Origin: Diphasiastrum complanatum
Lineage: Eukaryota > Streptophyta > Lycopodiopsida > Lycopodiales > Lycopodiaceae
Direction: 5' to 3'
DNA: 64,000 nt
Assembly (NCBI GenBank): GCA_029204225.1
Contig: CM055101.1
Span: forward strand, 429,997 to 493,996
Part shown: one piece after another, positions 45,118 to 56,568 of the stretch
How the letters are laid out: each line of letters begins with the position of its first letter
Numbering within the stretch: position 1 is the first letter of the stretch
Position numbers and translations under genes: made by a program
The notes under the pieces: generated by a model
What the model saw: the letters and a program-made list of their open reading frames with translations, nothing else
Told to the model about the DNA's origin: nothing
Databases searched by the model: none

Positions 45118-47217
45118 GGATAGTTGGAGGGGTGTCCTATGTGGGCTGATTCTATGATCGATTTGTATGGGCGCGGCCAGGCAAAGGTCCGTTGGCAGGA
45201 CCATCTCAAAGGGGGACCTTGCCTTTGTTACTTGTTAGTAAACCTGCCTGAGTGTCTTACTTGTACGTATTCGTGGTGAGTCTTAGTACTCGTGCTTTGC
45301 CTGGTTTGCATGATTGCTTGTTATACAAGGAGCTGATGGCTCGAGAAGGAACCTTTTCTTTTGAAGGCTGATACCATTAAACAAAGAGGACTACAGAATC
45401 TGTGGGGCGGATTTGAAGTTCAAGTACTCACATGTGAACGACAACGAAACGACTCAATGTTTGCAAAGGATGGATGGCTAGCCTATTTCTTGGGTTAGTT
45501 TCATTTGCGACAACGCCCACCAGACGCAAGCAGGAAGTCAAAAGTTGGAAAGGGCCATTTCAGGGGAGATCTTCTATGGAGCAGTTGGTCTTCATTTTGG
45601 GACGGCCACCTTCGGAACTGAAACTCACTGAGCATGGGCGATATCCAGAATCTGTGCGGCGGATTTGCAGTTCAAGTACTCGCACGTGAACGACAACGAA
45701 ATGACTCAATGTTTGCAAAGGATGGATGACTAGCCTGTTTCTTGGGTTAGTTTCATTTGCGACAACGCCCACCAGACGCAAGCAGGAAGTCAAAAGTTGG
45801 AAAGGGCAATTTCAGGGGAGATCTTCTATAGCAGTTGGTCTTCATTTTGGGACGGCCACCTTCAGAACTGAAACTCACTGAGCATGGGTGATATCCAGTA
45901 TCAGTTGGGTTTTTCCTCAAAGGGGAAAAGACTAGGATCCTCTTCAGAGATTGGCAACAAGTTGGATCGAGCCATAATCCTAGCCGATGGGAAGCAAAGT
46001 GTTGGAAAGGCTTTTTGTCCGAAGAACTCTACTCTAAAGTCCGATCAGCTGATTTATTAAGTGGAGGGGAACTATCACACACACCTCTCTCTTGGGGCAA
46101 ATTTTGAATGAAAGTTGATCAAAATGGGGGCAAATTCAAGGTGACCTAGCCATACTCACACGAGGAGACTGGCGAACTTTGGACCTAATAAGTTGACAAG
46201 CTTTTGTTGTGGAAAGGAAAGTTTGTTATAGGCTTTCTCTGGACCAGCAATGATGAAGAAACATATGAGTACGCTGGCTTGTGTTACGTGTAAGGCAGCT
46301 GATCAATGAAGGAACTGTGAAAGTTGAGTCTTGCATGAGAGACTTGGTATTTCGAACGGACGCTAAGGGACAGTTCGCGTTGAGATCGGATTAGTGCAAA
46401 CTCTGGGTGCATGTTTCTGATTCAAAGAGAGCTACTTGAAGCCAAGCTCGATGTACACTTCTTGTTTTGACTGTGAGACAACTAACCAGTGATGGAATTG
46501 TGAAAGTCAAGTTTTGCGCGACGGACATGGTGCTTCAAACAAACGCGAAGAGATAGTTCGGATGCGGATCAAACTGGTGCGACCCTTTGGCTTTCCACGA
46601 GGTCAATGGTTACATTTGGGCTGATTCAAAGAGCTACTTCAAGCTAAGTGAGAGGTGCATTGCGGAGTACTCAATCTTTGCCTACCTTAAAGAGCCAAGA
46701 TGGAAAAGTATCAAGATCAGGCTTGGACAAGGAGAGAAATCAAGGTGCAGAAGCAACAAGGCACGGAGTGGACCATAAAGTGGGCAATCAAACGATAAAT
46801 CCTTCGGCTCAGGGAGCCTTGATACCTGTGCGGAACTAAACAAACCTGGAGCTCAGGGAGCTCAACACAAAGTGCATCAAGGACAAATCAGGAGCTCAAA
46901 GGAGTTCCAAAGTTGAAAGTCAGAAGCGACAGGGGCGAACATTTCAAAGAAAGGCCTCTGTCACCAGTTAATAAGGTTCTCGGGTTTTACGAAAGCGATA
47001 TCAAATCTACGCTTTTCCCAGACAAAGATATATTTTCAAGTTATGTAATTTTTCAGTACAAAGAGCTGAGCCTCCGACTTGTGGTGTGCCAGCTTCAATG
47101 TTAATAAAAAGTGGCCAGTAAATTGAGTACCGTGCCTAGTAGCTTAAATGTATAGTCATTTTAATTGGGAGACACCTTTACTTTAATCTGACATCTGATG
47201 AGGACATCAGATTTTAT
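44864..47217 (+). other. non-coding internal domain of the LARD-like element
   Basis: About 2.35 kb with only short open frames and no gag-pol motif. It contains hairpins 5-7 and a tandem repeat at 45,395-45,898. Confidence 0.7.
45395..45898 (+). repeat. two tandem 252 bp units
   Basis: Units start AGAATCTGTGGGGCGGATTT (45,395) and AGAATCTGTGCGGCGGATTT (45,647) and match with few differences, including a 3-base loss (ATGGAGCAG versus ATAGCAG). Confidence 0.9.
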
Positions 47218-47231
47218 AAAGGTGGGGTGGA
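47218..47231 (+). promoter_or_regulatory. polypurine tract of LARD-like element
   Basis: AAAGGTGGGGTGGA directly before the 3' LTR start TGTTGTAAAG. Confidence 0.85.
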
Positions 47232-48477
47232 TGTTGTAAAGCTACCTTTACAAGCTTTACTTGCGGTGCCATCGGCGCCAGCTATGTCCCCGGCGCCAGC
47301 AGCGCCACTGCTGCTCCCGGCGCCAACGGCGCCGGCGCCGCTCCCGGCGCCACTGTGACCAGAATCCAGCCGACGCCAAGTTCCTATGGCTGAAAATCTT
47401 TGATCGGTTCTAGCGAAGTCCAGAGAGCTCAGATCGATGTGCAATCACCTCACACGATCTAGGCATGATTAAAGGAAGCCTGGGGATCAATAAAATCTAG
47501 AGAGAGAAAATGACTTTCTAGAAAGAGAAAATCCTAGAGAGAGAAAAACGTGCTTTACCAGCTTGGGTAGAGTGCTTGGTATGAGGGGGGGGTGCCGAAT
47601 CACACCAATACTATAGGGGAGTGCGGGTTGCGACTCAGGGTGAGCTCCAACCAAGTCTCAGCCTCCCTTGCTGGAATGTTGTCATGGCTCTCGCCTTGGC
47701 ATGCTAGCGCCCCGGAGACTAGGGTCGGTCACACACTTGAAATGTAACCTTCTCAGATTTATCAATAAAGTGGGATTTTCCTCAAACTGACTCTGATTAC
47801 CTTCTGGGTTTCAGTGTTCGGTAAAAGCGCCAGTTGTAAGGCCGCTTTCAAAATTTTTAACTTGGCACATAGCTGAGGGTCGTATCCCGGGACGCCAGCG
47901 GTATGCCGTCGGGACCATTCGGTCCGTGGCGCCAGCGGTATGCTGTCGGGACCATTTGGTCCAAGAACTGGTTGTTTCCATATCTGTCGCGGCTTGTGGT
48001 TCTGAGTGTTCCTTGCATGAACGTGAATGGGTTAAGCTCTTGGGGAACGGGCTCTAACCTGTCGGCTGAGTTGGATGGCTTGCTTTGGTGGATGTTACCT
48101 GTTTATGGCTGTCCAGTCTGGCGTGGCGCCAGGTTGGCTTCCAGCGCTTGTGACGAAGCTTTCAGTTGGTTAAGTCTGATGTAAGTCAGACCGCTTGCTT
48201 GGAATGGATGTTACTCGTTTGTAACGAAGCTTCGAGTTGGTTAAGTTTGATGTATGTCGGGCGGCTTGCTTGGAGGGAAGTCACCCACGTCGGGACCCCC
48301 GATCTGGCATGGCGCCAGGTTGGATCTCAATGTTGGTTTTCGGAACTTCAAGTTGGTTAAGTCTGATCGTTGTTGGCGAGTTGGCTGCTTGTATGTCAAG
48401 TGGGTTTGGATGGCAAGAGTTGAAGGCTGGAAAGCTAAGTCGTGGTTCCCGGCTCCCTTTGGGATGCCTGCGCTACA
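47232..48477 (+). repeat. 3' LTR of LARD-like element
   Basis: 1246 bp, ends CCTGCGCTACA and is followed by the GTCTA target duplication and TTCCTGCAACAAC, the continuation of the interrupted sequence. Confidence 0.9.
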
Positions 48478-48870
48478 GTCTATTCCTGCAACAACATTGT
48501 CATGACTCTTAAAAGAGTCAGTTTAGGGTGTGTCGTGATGATCATCACCCAGCTTAATTGGCTCCATCATGCTTGTCCATTATAGGAATGGCTTTCCCTT
48601 GGGAATCCATGTGGATATTAGTCTAAGTTCTAGTAGTAACTATCAGTGACTTGAGAATGAAAATAGACTAACTCACTAACTTCACTTCATTCCATTTCAA
48701 AGAAATATGCGAGAACAAATGCTCTTTATATAGCCTCATGTTCTAAATATAAAATAACCCTCTTAAGTTCCATAACCGCTTTTGACAAGGATCGGAATAA
48801 CATATGGACTCTGGGCCAAAATAAAGTTTGACCATGGATCGATTTGATCTTCGACCTAGTATCAGAATAC
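48478..48870 (-). pseudogene. family M gag end, leader and LTR block remnant
   Basis: After the target duplication come the antisense gag end (RVMTMLL, LTLS block), a jump at CACCCAGCTTAATTGG to the gag start (MDSQGKAIPIMDKHDGAN antisense) and the LTR-like block with TATA-like GGCTATATAAAGAGC (near 48,730). It ends near 48,870, where gypsy sequence begins. Confidence 0.7.
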
Positions 48871-48874
48871 ACTT

Positions 48875-49580
48875 ATTTATAGAATTATAACCATCTAATT
48901 GGTCTGATCTTGATGGATTATGGTTCTTACTATCTATTTTGTGCCAAGAAACATGAAAAACCAAACAATTTTGACCGAAACATAGCCTAGAATCCTAAAT
49001 CATTGGGAAGAACCAGCATGCATCATTGGAAATAGTTGGATTGGAGAAGCTAATCAGTTATGCTTTGCTGACTTCCAATCCGAGTTGTATCTTTCTCTGC
49101 GAGATCTTTGTCGGACCGATGATTGTTTTGGTCGTATTTGGCAAGATGTCCTGGCAAGAAGCTCTATTTTGAGAGAAAATCTAGGAAAGCAGGATTCCAA
49201 GAAATCTCGTGAAGAGAAGATACTTGATAATTATTTCATTAGAAATGGTTTTCTTTTTCGTAGAGGAAAAGTTTGTGCACTAGATATCGTGGATATTAGG
49301 GCCCAAATCCTGCACGAGTGCCACAATTGCCCCAACGCGGGACACCCTGCCTGGTATACAGAGGACACTTGACCTTGTTAAGAGAAAATTCCCAAGTCAG
49401 AGAAGGGTCACGATGCTATTTGGGTAGTAGTTCATGGGCTAACCAAAATGGTGCAGTTGATTCCAACAAAAACTACTATCAAAGCTTCTGAACTTGCTCA
49501 ACTCTTCATTGAAAAGGTGTTCAGTTTGTATGGTTTGCTGAACGATATCGTTAATGAACAAGATTCCAAGTTCACTGTGA
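48875..49580 (+). pseudogene. Ty3/gypsy integrase remnant, copy 4
   Basis: Encodes ELYLSLRDLCRTDDCFGRIW, LLFRRGKVCALDIVDIRAQI-type sequence (here FLFRRGKVCALDIVDI), ILHECHNCPNAGHPAWY, then a deletion removing the CX2C and first core strand, then EKGHDAIWVVVHGLTKMVQL and NDIVNEQDSKFTV. The middle catalytic Asp is again Glu. It stops abruptly at 49,580. Confidence 0.82.
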
Positions 49581-49756
49581 TTAGACCATATGATGAAAAT
49601 CAATGCCCTGTTTGGTTGGGTTCTGCAGCTAGTTCAATTAATACACAAGAAGGCCATGTGAACTACATGCATGTATTAGTAGATTGGTGGGATAAGATGT
49701 TATGCCTCCAATGGGCTTACATGGCAATCTATTACACAAATAAGTTGCACAAATAA
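49581..49756 (+). pseudogene. unidentified coding-like fragment
   Basis: A frame continuing from the gypsy remnant reads RPYDENQCPVWLGSAASSIN, HVNYMHVLVDWWDKMLCLQW and AYMAIYYTNKLHK before a stop. It looks protein-like (Trp, Tyr, Cys rich) but I do not recognise it. It overlaps the end of the minus-strand copia integrase at 49,746. Confidence 0.25.
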
Positions 49757-50333
49757 TAGCCTCCCCAAAAAGGCTTAGGTAGAGATGCATCTAGCCTTAA
49801 AGCCTTTGCACACTCACAAAGTGTTCTATTCATTCTCTTGGCTATACCATTTTGTGGAGGATTATAAGTACATGTAAGCTCTCTTTTAATGCCATTGGAT
49901 TTACAAAACTCTATCATCTTGGTGGAGATATACTCTCCACCATTATCACTCCTCAATACTTTAATTCTAGCTTCAAGTTGATTTTCAACTAGAGTTTTGG
50001 CATCCAAAAGTTCAATCCAAGTGTATCTAGAGTAATCATCAATAAAAGATACATACATAGATTCACCTCCATTAGATTTTTGAGAAAAAGAGTGCACATC
50101 ACTATGAATGAGATCTAATGATTTTGTAGATCTAGTGGAAGAGTTAACAAAAGGTAGCTTGTGTGCCTTTGAGAGGCTACAAGCTTCACATCTTTTTTCA
50201 CACTTTGAGAGGGTCTTTGGAAGCTGAGAGCAAGATCCTTGGTGCATAGCATCTCCATTGATTTGAAGTTGGGATGGCCCAACCTGTTATGCCAAAGCTC
50301 CGCTTGATTGAGCTCCTCCTTCACCATGTTCAC
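49746..50333 (-). pseudogene. copia element 3 integrase and pre-integrase domain
   Basis: On the minus strand: AELWHNRLGHPNFKSMEML and CEACSLSKAHKLPF form the pre-integrase HHCC region; the core has YVSFIDDYSRYTWIELLDAK (first Asp), IKVLRSDNGGEYIST (second Asp, intact) and PPQNGIAKRMNRTLCECAKA, where the usual Glu of AERxNRT is Lys. Part of the core between DAK and TLVENQ is deleted, and a frameshift lies near 50,240. The C-terminal pol (RT, RNase H) and 3' LTR are absent. Confidence 0.88.
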
Positions 50334-50384
50334 ACTTCCAAGAAAAACATTAGCATCTAGCTTGAAAAGCCTTCCTTGCTTGAA

Positions 50385-50753
50385 TCACTTTACAATGCAA
50401 GTATCATTCATCATTATGGAGAAAACACCTTGCTTAAAATAGACATCTAAACCATCATCCATCAATTGTCCTACACTTAACAAATTCTTAGTGCGTGTAG
50501 GAACGTAGAGTACATTATCAAGATCTACTCTTTTAGAGGATCCAAAACTTAAGGGAATAGTTCCCACTCCATCTATTCTACATTCTTGATCACTTGTTGT
50601 TAGAATAGACTTTTTACAACCTACAAAAGGTACAAGAGTTGAGAAAAAATCTTTTTGGAATGTCACGTGGGAACTAGCCCCACTATTAATCCACCATGTG
50701 TCATTGGAGTAGCTCTTGGATGTTGATGTAGATGCCATCAAGGATGAATCCAC
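50385..50753 (-). pseudogene. copia element 3 protease
   Basis: Reads DTWWINSGASSHVTFQKDFF, TIPLSFGSSKRVDLDNVLYV and KNLLSVGQLMDDGLDVYF. The active site is NSGAS where DSGAS is expected, so the catalytic Asp is lost. Otherwise 122 codons are open. Confidence 0.85.
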
Positions 50754-50795
50754 TTCATCTTCATCTTCCTCAAGAGTGAGGTTGCCTTGTTTTTT

Positions 50796-51588
50796 CTATC
50801 CTGGTGCATTCTTTTTCTTGTAACACTCGGCTGCAAAGTGCCCCTTTTTTTCACAAAAGAAGCACTTGAGTTTGGCTTTGTTCTTCTTTCCACCTTTAGA
50901 GCCTGATGGTTGTTCATCACTCTTGGTCTCCTTTTGTTGGATCTTCTTCTTTGTCTTTGCCTTTCCTTTACTTGAGAAGTTGGCCTTCTCAGCAACATCA
51001 TGTAACTTCAAGGAACCAATCCTTTACTCTCCTTGGCCACACGTACACTATGGAGCTTGTCAATAGAAGGTAGTGCATCTTGAATAGCAAAGCTTTGTAC
51101 AAGATTGGAGAACACATCTCCAAGACCATTCAAAATGATTTGAACAAGTTCATCATCATGAATACCCTCACTTATGATGGAAAGTTCTTTGTTGAGAGAC
51201 TTTATTCTCAAGGCATACTCTTGAGCACTCTCATCACTCCCTCTAATGCTTTGAAGAACTTTATTTCTTATCATAGGCACTCTAGAGGTATTTTGGATTC
51301 ATAAATCCCTTTTAGATAGTCCCATGCCTCTTTGGCCGAGGTACAAGATGCCACTTCTTTTAGAAGTTCATTACTAACATTCATTTTTAGGCAATGTAAT
51401 GCTAGTCTAGCTCTCCTTTTGTACCTCACTAGATCTTGCCCTCCTCGAGGTTCTTCTTTCTCTCCTCTGACAAGATCATACATATCTTGGAGCACTAGTA
51501 GTGACTCCATTCTTACTTTCCATGTTGAATAATTATTAGAATTTAGCCTTTCACTAGCCTCAAGAAGATAGGCTCCAATTGAACCCAT
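50796..51588 (-). pseudogene. copia element 3 gag, distal copy
   Basis: Starts at ATG 51,588 (MGSIGAYLLEASERLNSNNY), then STWKVRMESLLVLQDMYDLV, LHCLKMNVSNELLKEVASC, SAKEAWDYLKGIYESK, then, after a frameshift near 51,275, QSIRGSDESAQEYALRIKSL and DELVQIILNGLGDVFSNLVQ. The zinc knuckle CFFCEKKGHFAAEC at 50,864-50,823 is intact in form but in a third frame (break near 51,010). This is a UBN2-type copia capsid. Confidence 0.88.
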
Positions 51589-53300
51589 TGTAACTAGTAA
51601 CAAATACAACAAATGTACTATTCAAAGGCTCTCCCTTCTCTCTTTCTTAGAATTTAGCTACAATGCTACTCTCTTGAATCTCACAAGACTCAAGAAGCAA
51701 GATCTATAATGATCTTAAACTCAAAAAGACTTGGAAAAATGAATTCTACACAATCTACTCATTTTAGAAGCTTGGATTTGACTCTTGGAATAGCCAATGC
51801 ATTCCTATGGTGTTTATAATGGTTTTAGCTTCACTTTTGAACTAAAAAACATAAGCCTTACACTCACTCTCAATGATTTGGAGGTTTAATAAGCTTCTAA
51901 CACCTTTCAACATCAAATCTATTATGGAAACAATGGATTCACATCACTAGTTTCACTCTTCACAACTTGTTTTGAAGCTCAACTATTGAGAAAACACAAA
52001 GTTTTGGTGAAAGTACAACTCCAGCAGCCTCTCACACGTGTGAGAAGTACATCTGAACATTACACACTAATCTGAACCTCAACATCAAAAGTAAACTATT
52101 AGTAAAGGTCGCCCTCCTTTTGTTGGATCTTCTTCTTTGACTTTGTCTTTCCTTTGCTTGAGAAGTTGGCCTTATCAGCAGCATCATGTAACTTCAAGGA
52201 ACCAATCCTTTACTCTCCTCGGCCACAAGCACACCATGGAGCTTGTCAATAGAAGGTAGTGCATCTTGAATAGCAAAGCTTTGTACAAGATCACATCTCC
52301 AAGACCATTCAAAATGATTTGAACAAGTTCATCATCATGAATACCCTCACTTATGATGGAAAGTTCTTTATTGAGAGACTTTATTCTCAAGACATACTCT
52401 TGAGCACTCTCATCACTCCCTCTAGTGCTTTGAAGAACTTTATTTCTTATCATAGGCACTCTAGAGGTATTTTTGGATTCATAAATCCCTTTTAGATAGT
52501 CCCATGCCCTTTGGCCGAGGTACAAGATGCCACTTCTTTTAGAAGTTCATTACTAACATTCATTTTTAGGCAATGTAATGCTAGTCTAGCTCTCCTTTTG
52601 TACCTCACTAGATCTTGCCCTCCTCGAGGTTCTTCTTTCTCTCCTCTGACAAGATCATACATATCTTGGAGCACTAGTAGTGACTCCATTCTTACTTTCC
52701 ATGTTGAATAATTATTAGAATTTAGCCTTTCACTAGCCTCAAGAAGATAGGCTCCAATTGAACCCATTGTAACTAGTAACAAATACAACAAATGTACTAT
52801 TCAAAGGCTCTCCCTTCTCTCTTTCTTAGAATTTAGCTACAATGCTACTCTCTTGAATCTCACAAGACTCAAGAAGCAAGATCTATAATGATCTTAAACT
52901 CAAAAAGACTTGGAAAAATGAATTCTACACAATCTACTCAATTTAGAAGCTTGGATTTGACTCTTGGAATTGCCAATGCATTCCTATGGTGTTTAGAATG
53001 GTTTTAGCTTCATTTTGAACCAAAAAACATAAGCCTCACACTCACTCTCAATGATTTGGAGGTTTAATAAACTTCTAACACCTTTCAACATCAAATCTAT
53101 TATGGAAACAATGGATTTTTATAAGCACATCACTAGTTTTACTCTTCACAACTTGTTTTGAAACTCAACTATTGAAAAAACACAAAGTTTTGGTGAAAGT
53201 ACAACTCCAGCAGCCTCTCACACATGTGAGAAGTACATCTGAACTTTACACACTAATCTGAACCTCAACATCAAAAGTAAACTACTAGTAAAGGTCGCCC
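50930..53300. repeat. tandem duplication of gag start and leader, about 1.18 kb each
   Basis: About 50,930-52,110 and 52,115-53,300 match throughout, both ending AGTAAAGGTCGCCCTCC. The join CCCTCC/TTTTGTTGGATC lies at about 52,116. Small indels separate the copies. Confidence 0.88.
52184..52767 (-). pseudogene. copia element 3 gag, proximal copy (truncated)
   Basis: Same start (MGSIGAYLLEASERLNSNNY at 52,767) and capsid as the distal copy. A 1-base loss near 52,510 (SAKGHGTI) shifts the frame to KGIYESKNTSRVPM. A 15-20 bp loss near 52,290 removes the NGLGDV-FSNL join. It ends at the tandem junction before the zinc knuckle. Confidence 0.85.
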
Positions 53301-53377
53301 TCCTTAAAAAATGAATCAAGCACCAATGCTTTTACCAAAATGAAGACATTTGGATCATCAACTAAGCTCTTTGACTT

Positions 53378-53390
53378 GGCTCTGATACCA
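53378..53390 (-). promoter_or_regulatory. primer binding site of copia element 3 (tRNA-iMet type)
   Basis: The minus strand reads TGGTATCAGAGCC directly after the LTR end AAATTTGACA. Confidence 0.9.
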
Positions 53391-54217
53391 TGTCAAATTT
53401 CAGAGTTTAAGGATTGAATTTGATCTACAAATGATCACAAAGAGTGATTGGTAGCTTGGGATCTTGATCTATATCAGGACTAGCTTCCAAATCTAGCTTC
53501 TACTTGACAATCTTTGTGATTCCAAGCAAGAACAATCAAATAAGGATGACCCACGGCTTCACACGTGTGAAGTACAGCTACTGTATGGCCTGATAATAGA
53601 GAAATAGTTTACTAATGATTTACTAGCATTCATCCACAAAGAAAGTGCTTAAGAGAATGAAAACACCAAGATTTCTTCACAAACTAATGTTTCTCATCAT
53701 TAGGTTCACAATGGATCCATCATGGATCAAGTACATAATCATCATAATCTCTCTCTAAGCTGCATCTAGCACGTGTGGGACAGCTCATTGTACTTATCCA
53801 TATCCACTTCGGATAAGATCTATCAAGTTTGCCACATCATCCATTGGCGGTTTGTGTTGACCTTCTAGATTCCTACAATTTAGGACCTAACTCCTAGAAT
53901 TTAGGAGATGTCATATTTGACTCAAATGAAAGCTACTCAAAATGGATCTAAATATTACAAGTGTCATTTCACATGTGTGGACAGGTCCTCACACGTGTGG
54001 ACCCACATAGATATCAAAAGACATAAAAAAAACCATGTGTAAATTGCTAAATTCTAACATTTTTGAGAATATGACATTGCACAAACTTTTGCAATTTCTA
54101 GTTAGTTAAGACATTGCACATTTTGGAATAGGACATTGCTCATGCCATGTGACCCTCGCAACTATTTCTATTTGTTCACCTTTATTTATTTACAAAGTGG
54201 TGGAAATACCCCCAACA
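53391..54217 (-). mobile_element. 5' LTR of copia element 3
   Basis: 827 bp, on the minus strand TGTTGGGGGTATTTCC...GAAATTTGACA. The inner end is set by the PBS; the outer end by the TG start, which has no partner LTR here to confirm it. It holds four CACGTG-like or CACATGTG palindromes (53,557-53,572, 53,768-53,778, 53,968-53,981, 53,989-54,002). Confidence 0.8.
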
Positions 54218-55478
54218 TGTACCATGCCTGAAGTAGTGCCAGTCCCTCTGCACTATTATAGCGCTTAGTACATGCTCTGTTTAGCGCATCATTGGTGGAT
54301 GAGGTAGCCTATCACTTCCTCCATGAATTCTAATCTTGGTATGTTTTTCTTGTTCCTAGGACTATAGAGGGACTTATGTATATCGGTGAGCCATGCTTGG
54401 TCGATCCATTGATGGAATCCGCCGAGTAAGGCCGTTCTAAAATACACGCATGCCATTGATAGTTGGTCTTCAACTTTTTACAAAATTAGGGCGGCATTGG
54501 GATCAAAACATATTGCTGGCAAAACATCGTCCGATTTGGTCTGGATTCCCATTAGAAATTCTAGGTCTGGGACGTAGGTTGCTGCCGCATGAACGAATGT
54601 CAAAACTTTTCTAACTCATAGCTACAACGTCAATACCAACACATTTATTATCCGTTCACAACCATTTCAAGTTCAAGGAACAATGATGATCCAAATTGAA
54701 CCACATTTAGGAGTAGACGTCAATAAGAGGCTCAATGGTCCCAAAAGTGACTCATATGTAATGAGGGGGTGTCTCTTCTATGAAGAGACCAAAGAGGAAA
54801 GAGGAACATGATGTGTAGGCCCATGGCAGTCCTTCAACCTTGCGGTTCGTAGCATCAAAGAGAGAAAATGATGCTACTACTTTGAACTCAACACTTACAA
54901 ATTGGTTACATGTGGACACTTGTTTTATTCCAAATGAATCTCATGCAATCTTTTAGAGTTATTGAGTTTGAAGTAGCAAACACACTTTTCTCATTTCAAT
55001 GCGGTGAACCATGAGGTTCAAGAACGTCAATGGCCTACACACCATATGCCTCTTTAGTGTGATCATTTTTAGGTGAGACACCCAATCGGCACAAACAAGT
55101 CAATCACGGAGCCAGTTAGCCCCCTTGCATTCTCAATAGATTTGTGTGATTAGCAATATTGTTAGGGTTATGGTTTGTGGTTAAATATAGATGGCAAATT
55201 TATTTATATCTTGGTATTGCCCTCATTAGGGCCCTTTTTGAGCTCAAAAAGGGCCTCTTCCTTGCCTAAACATGTTTGCTAATTGGGATTAATTAACTCA
55301 TTAGTCGTCCTATGTGGCAGTTCACCCAGGGTTTATCATGGGTTAGCTCAGATTTTTATAGGCTAGACTTGAACCTAGTATAATATCACAATGACAGCAA
55401 ATTTTAATGTAGCCTAAAATATTATATCCAATTTAAACTCTCCATTTTTTCAAAGCCTTCAAAACGACTTTTTATTAG
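54218..55478. other. no gene recognised
   Basis: Single-copy sequence between two copia elements, with short frames only and no LTR or PBS recognised. Confidence 0.45.
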
Positions 55479-56562
55479 TTAGAATGAGAGAAAATGAGGC
55501 CCAATATTTATTTGGGCCCCCATTTTGAAAAAAGGATTTAAACGATTGTTGGTCATGTGCGAGGTTGCCGCGGAATCTAGGTACCAATATGGATCATCAA
55601 TGCTATGATGTTCTTTGGTTCTTGGCTTCATGTGGACCGGCTTGATTGAGCTTCTGCTTGACGAGTATCTTCCTGACATATTGTCAGATTCCTTCGTCGA
55701 ACTCTAGTTTTCATCTACCATCACGGCGAAAGCATCAGACTTTTCTTCATCTTCCTCAACGATGTTCGCCTGCTCCGCATCCTTTCTCTTGAGATCGTCT
55801 CACTTTTTGTTGCATTCTCGAGCGAAATGTCCAAGTTTATCGCAGTAGTTGTCCGACCTGTCTTGCAACTCTTTCTTCTTTCCTTCCTTCCATGGCTGAC
55901 TGGATTGTCCTTTTTCTATCGTCTGCACCTGTTTTGGTCCTTTGAATCCGATTTTCTTGAAACCGGTGAGTAGCACCACTTCGTCTTGGGTCGAATTGAT
56001 CTTGCGCCTCCCTTCCTCCTACAAGAGCCTCCTACTAATGAAGTCCATATCCATCCTATCTTCGAATCCATCAAGCATCATCACCAAGGCATCATAGCTT
56101 GGTGGCAAGCTAGTGATCAACGTGTAGATCAGCTGTTGCTTGTCAATCTTTGTTCTAGCAGGCTCTAGTTGACGCCCAATGTTCTTGATTCTTTCAATAT
56201 GTTCTCTCATTGGCTCTCTATCGTTCATCTTGGTGCTTCGTAACTGCCTCTGAAGCATGAGGATACTCAAAAATCCCTTGGCTTGATAGCTGGCCTGTAG
56301 CGTAGTGTCCCAAACACCCTTGGCTGTTACTTGGTTTCTCACGTGCAAGATGGCCGCATCGCCAAGCGACATGCAAAGCCTTTGCTTCCCTGGTTCTCAC
56401 CACCTCTGCTTGCGCGTCGTTCTTCATGCAACCCTCCTGATCCAACTCAATTGTCTCTGTTCCTGCAACCACGCACCACAAGCCTCTCTCCCTGAGCAGT
56501 ATTTTCAGCTTCCAGCTCCACGAGGCATAATTCTCACCTTTCAGTCGATAGTCCATGCTCAC
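55479..56562 (-). pseudogene. copia element 4 gag and protease start
   Basis: On the minus strand: YRLKGENYASWSWKLKILLR (56,562 on), after a frameshift near 56,370 HVRNQVTAKGVWDTTLQASY, RQLRSTKMNDREPMREHIER and IYTLITSLPPSYDALVMMLD, then a degenerate zinc knuckle NYCDKLGHFAREC lacking its first Cys (about 55,820-55,860), a stop, an acidic linker and the protease start DPYWYLDSAATSHMTNN. DSAA is a known copia variant of DSGA, so the catalytic Asp is kept. It ends near 55,500 with no pol or LTR. Confidence 0.85.
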
Positions 56563-56568
56563 TCCTAA

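Larger units (their letters stand above)
42011..48477 (+). mobile_element. young non-autonomous LTR element (LARD-like), 6467 bp
   Basis: Bounded by GTCTA target duplications (42,006-42,010 and 48,478-48,482). It has LTRs of 1218 and 1246 bp starting TGTTGTAAAGCTACC and ending CCTGCGCTACA, a tRNA-iMet PBS two bases after the 5' LTR, and a purine-rich tract before the 3' LTR. The internal domain holds no gag, protease, integrase or RT, so it must rely on another element's enzymes. The 5' and 3' LTRs differ by one 28 bp indel and only a few substitutions, so insertion is recent. An extra LTR copy lacking its first 72 bp lies inside. The sequence is GC-richer than its surroundings. A paralogous empty site (GCAGTCTATTCCTGC) exists at about 40,673-40,687. 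Confidence 0.9.

Noticed and set aside
45474-47104. Small frames in the internal domain of the LARD-like element
   Set aside because: All are under 80 codons with no gag, protease, RT or integrase motif; one pair comes from the 252 bp tandem repeat.
53391-54217. CRISPR-like interpretation of repeated CACACGTGTG sites
   Set aside because: Spacing is irregular, the units are short palindromes and the setting is a plant LTR.
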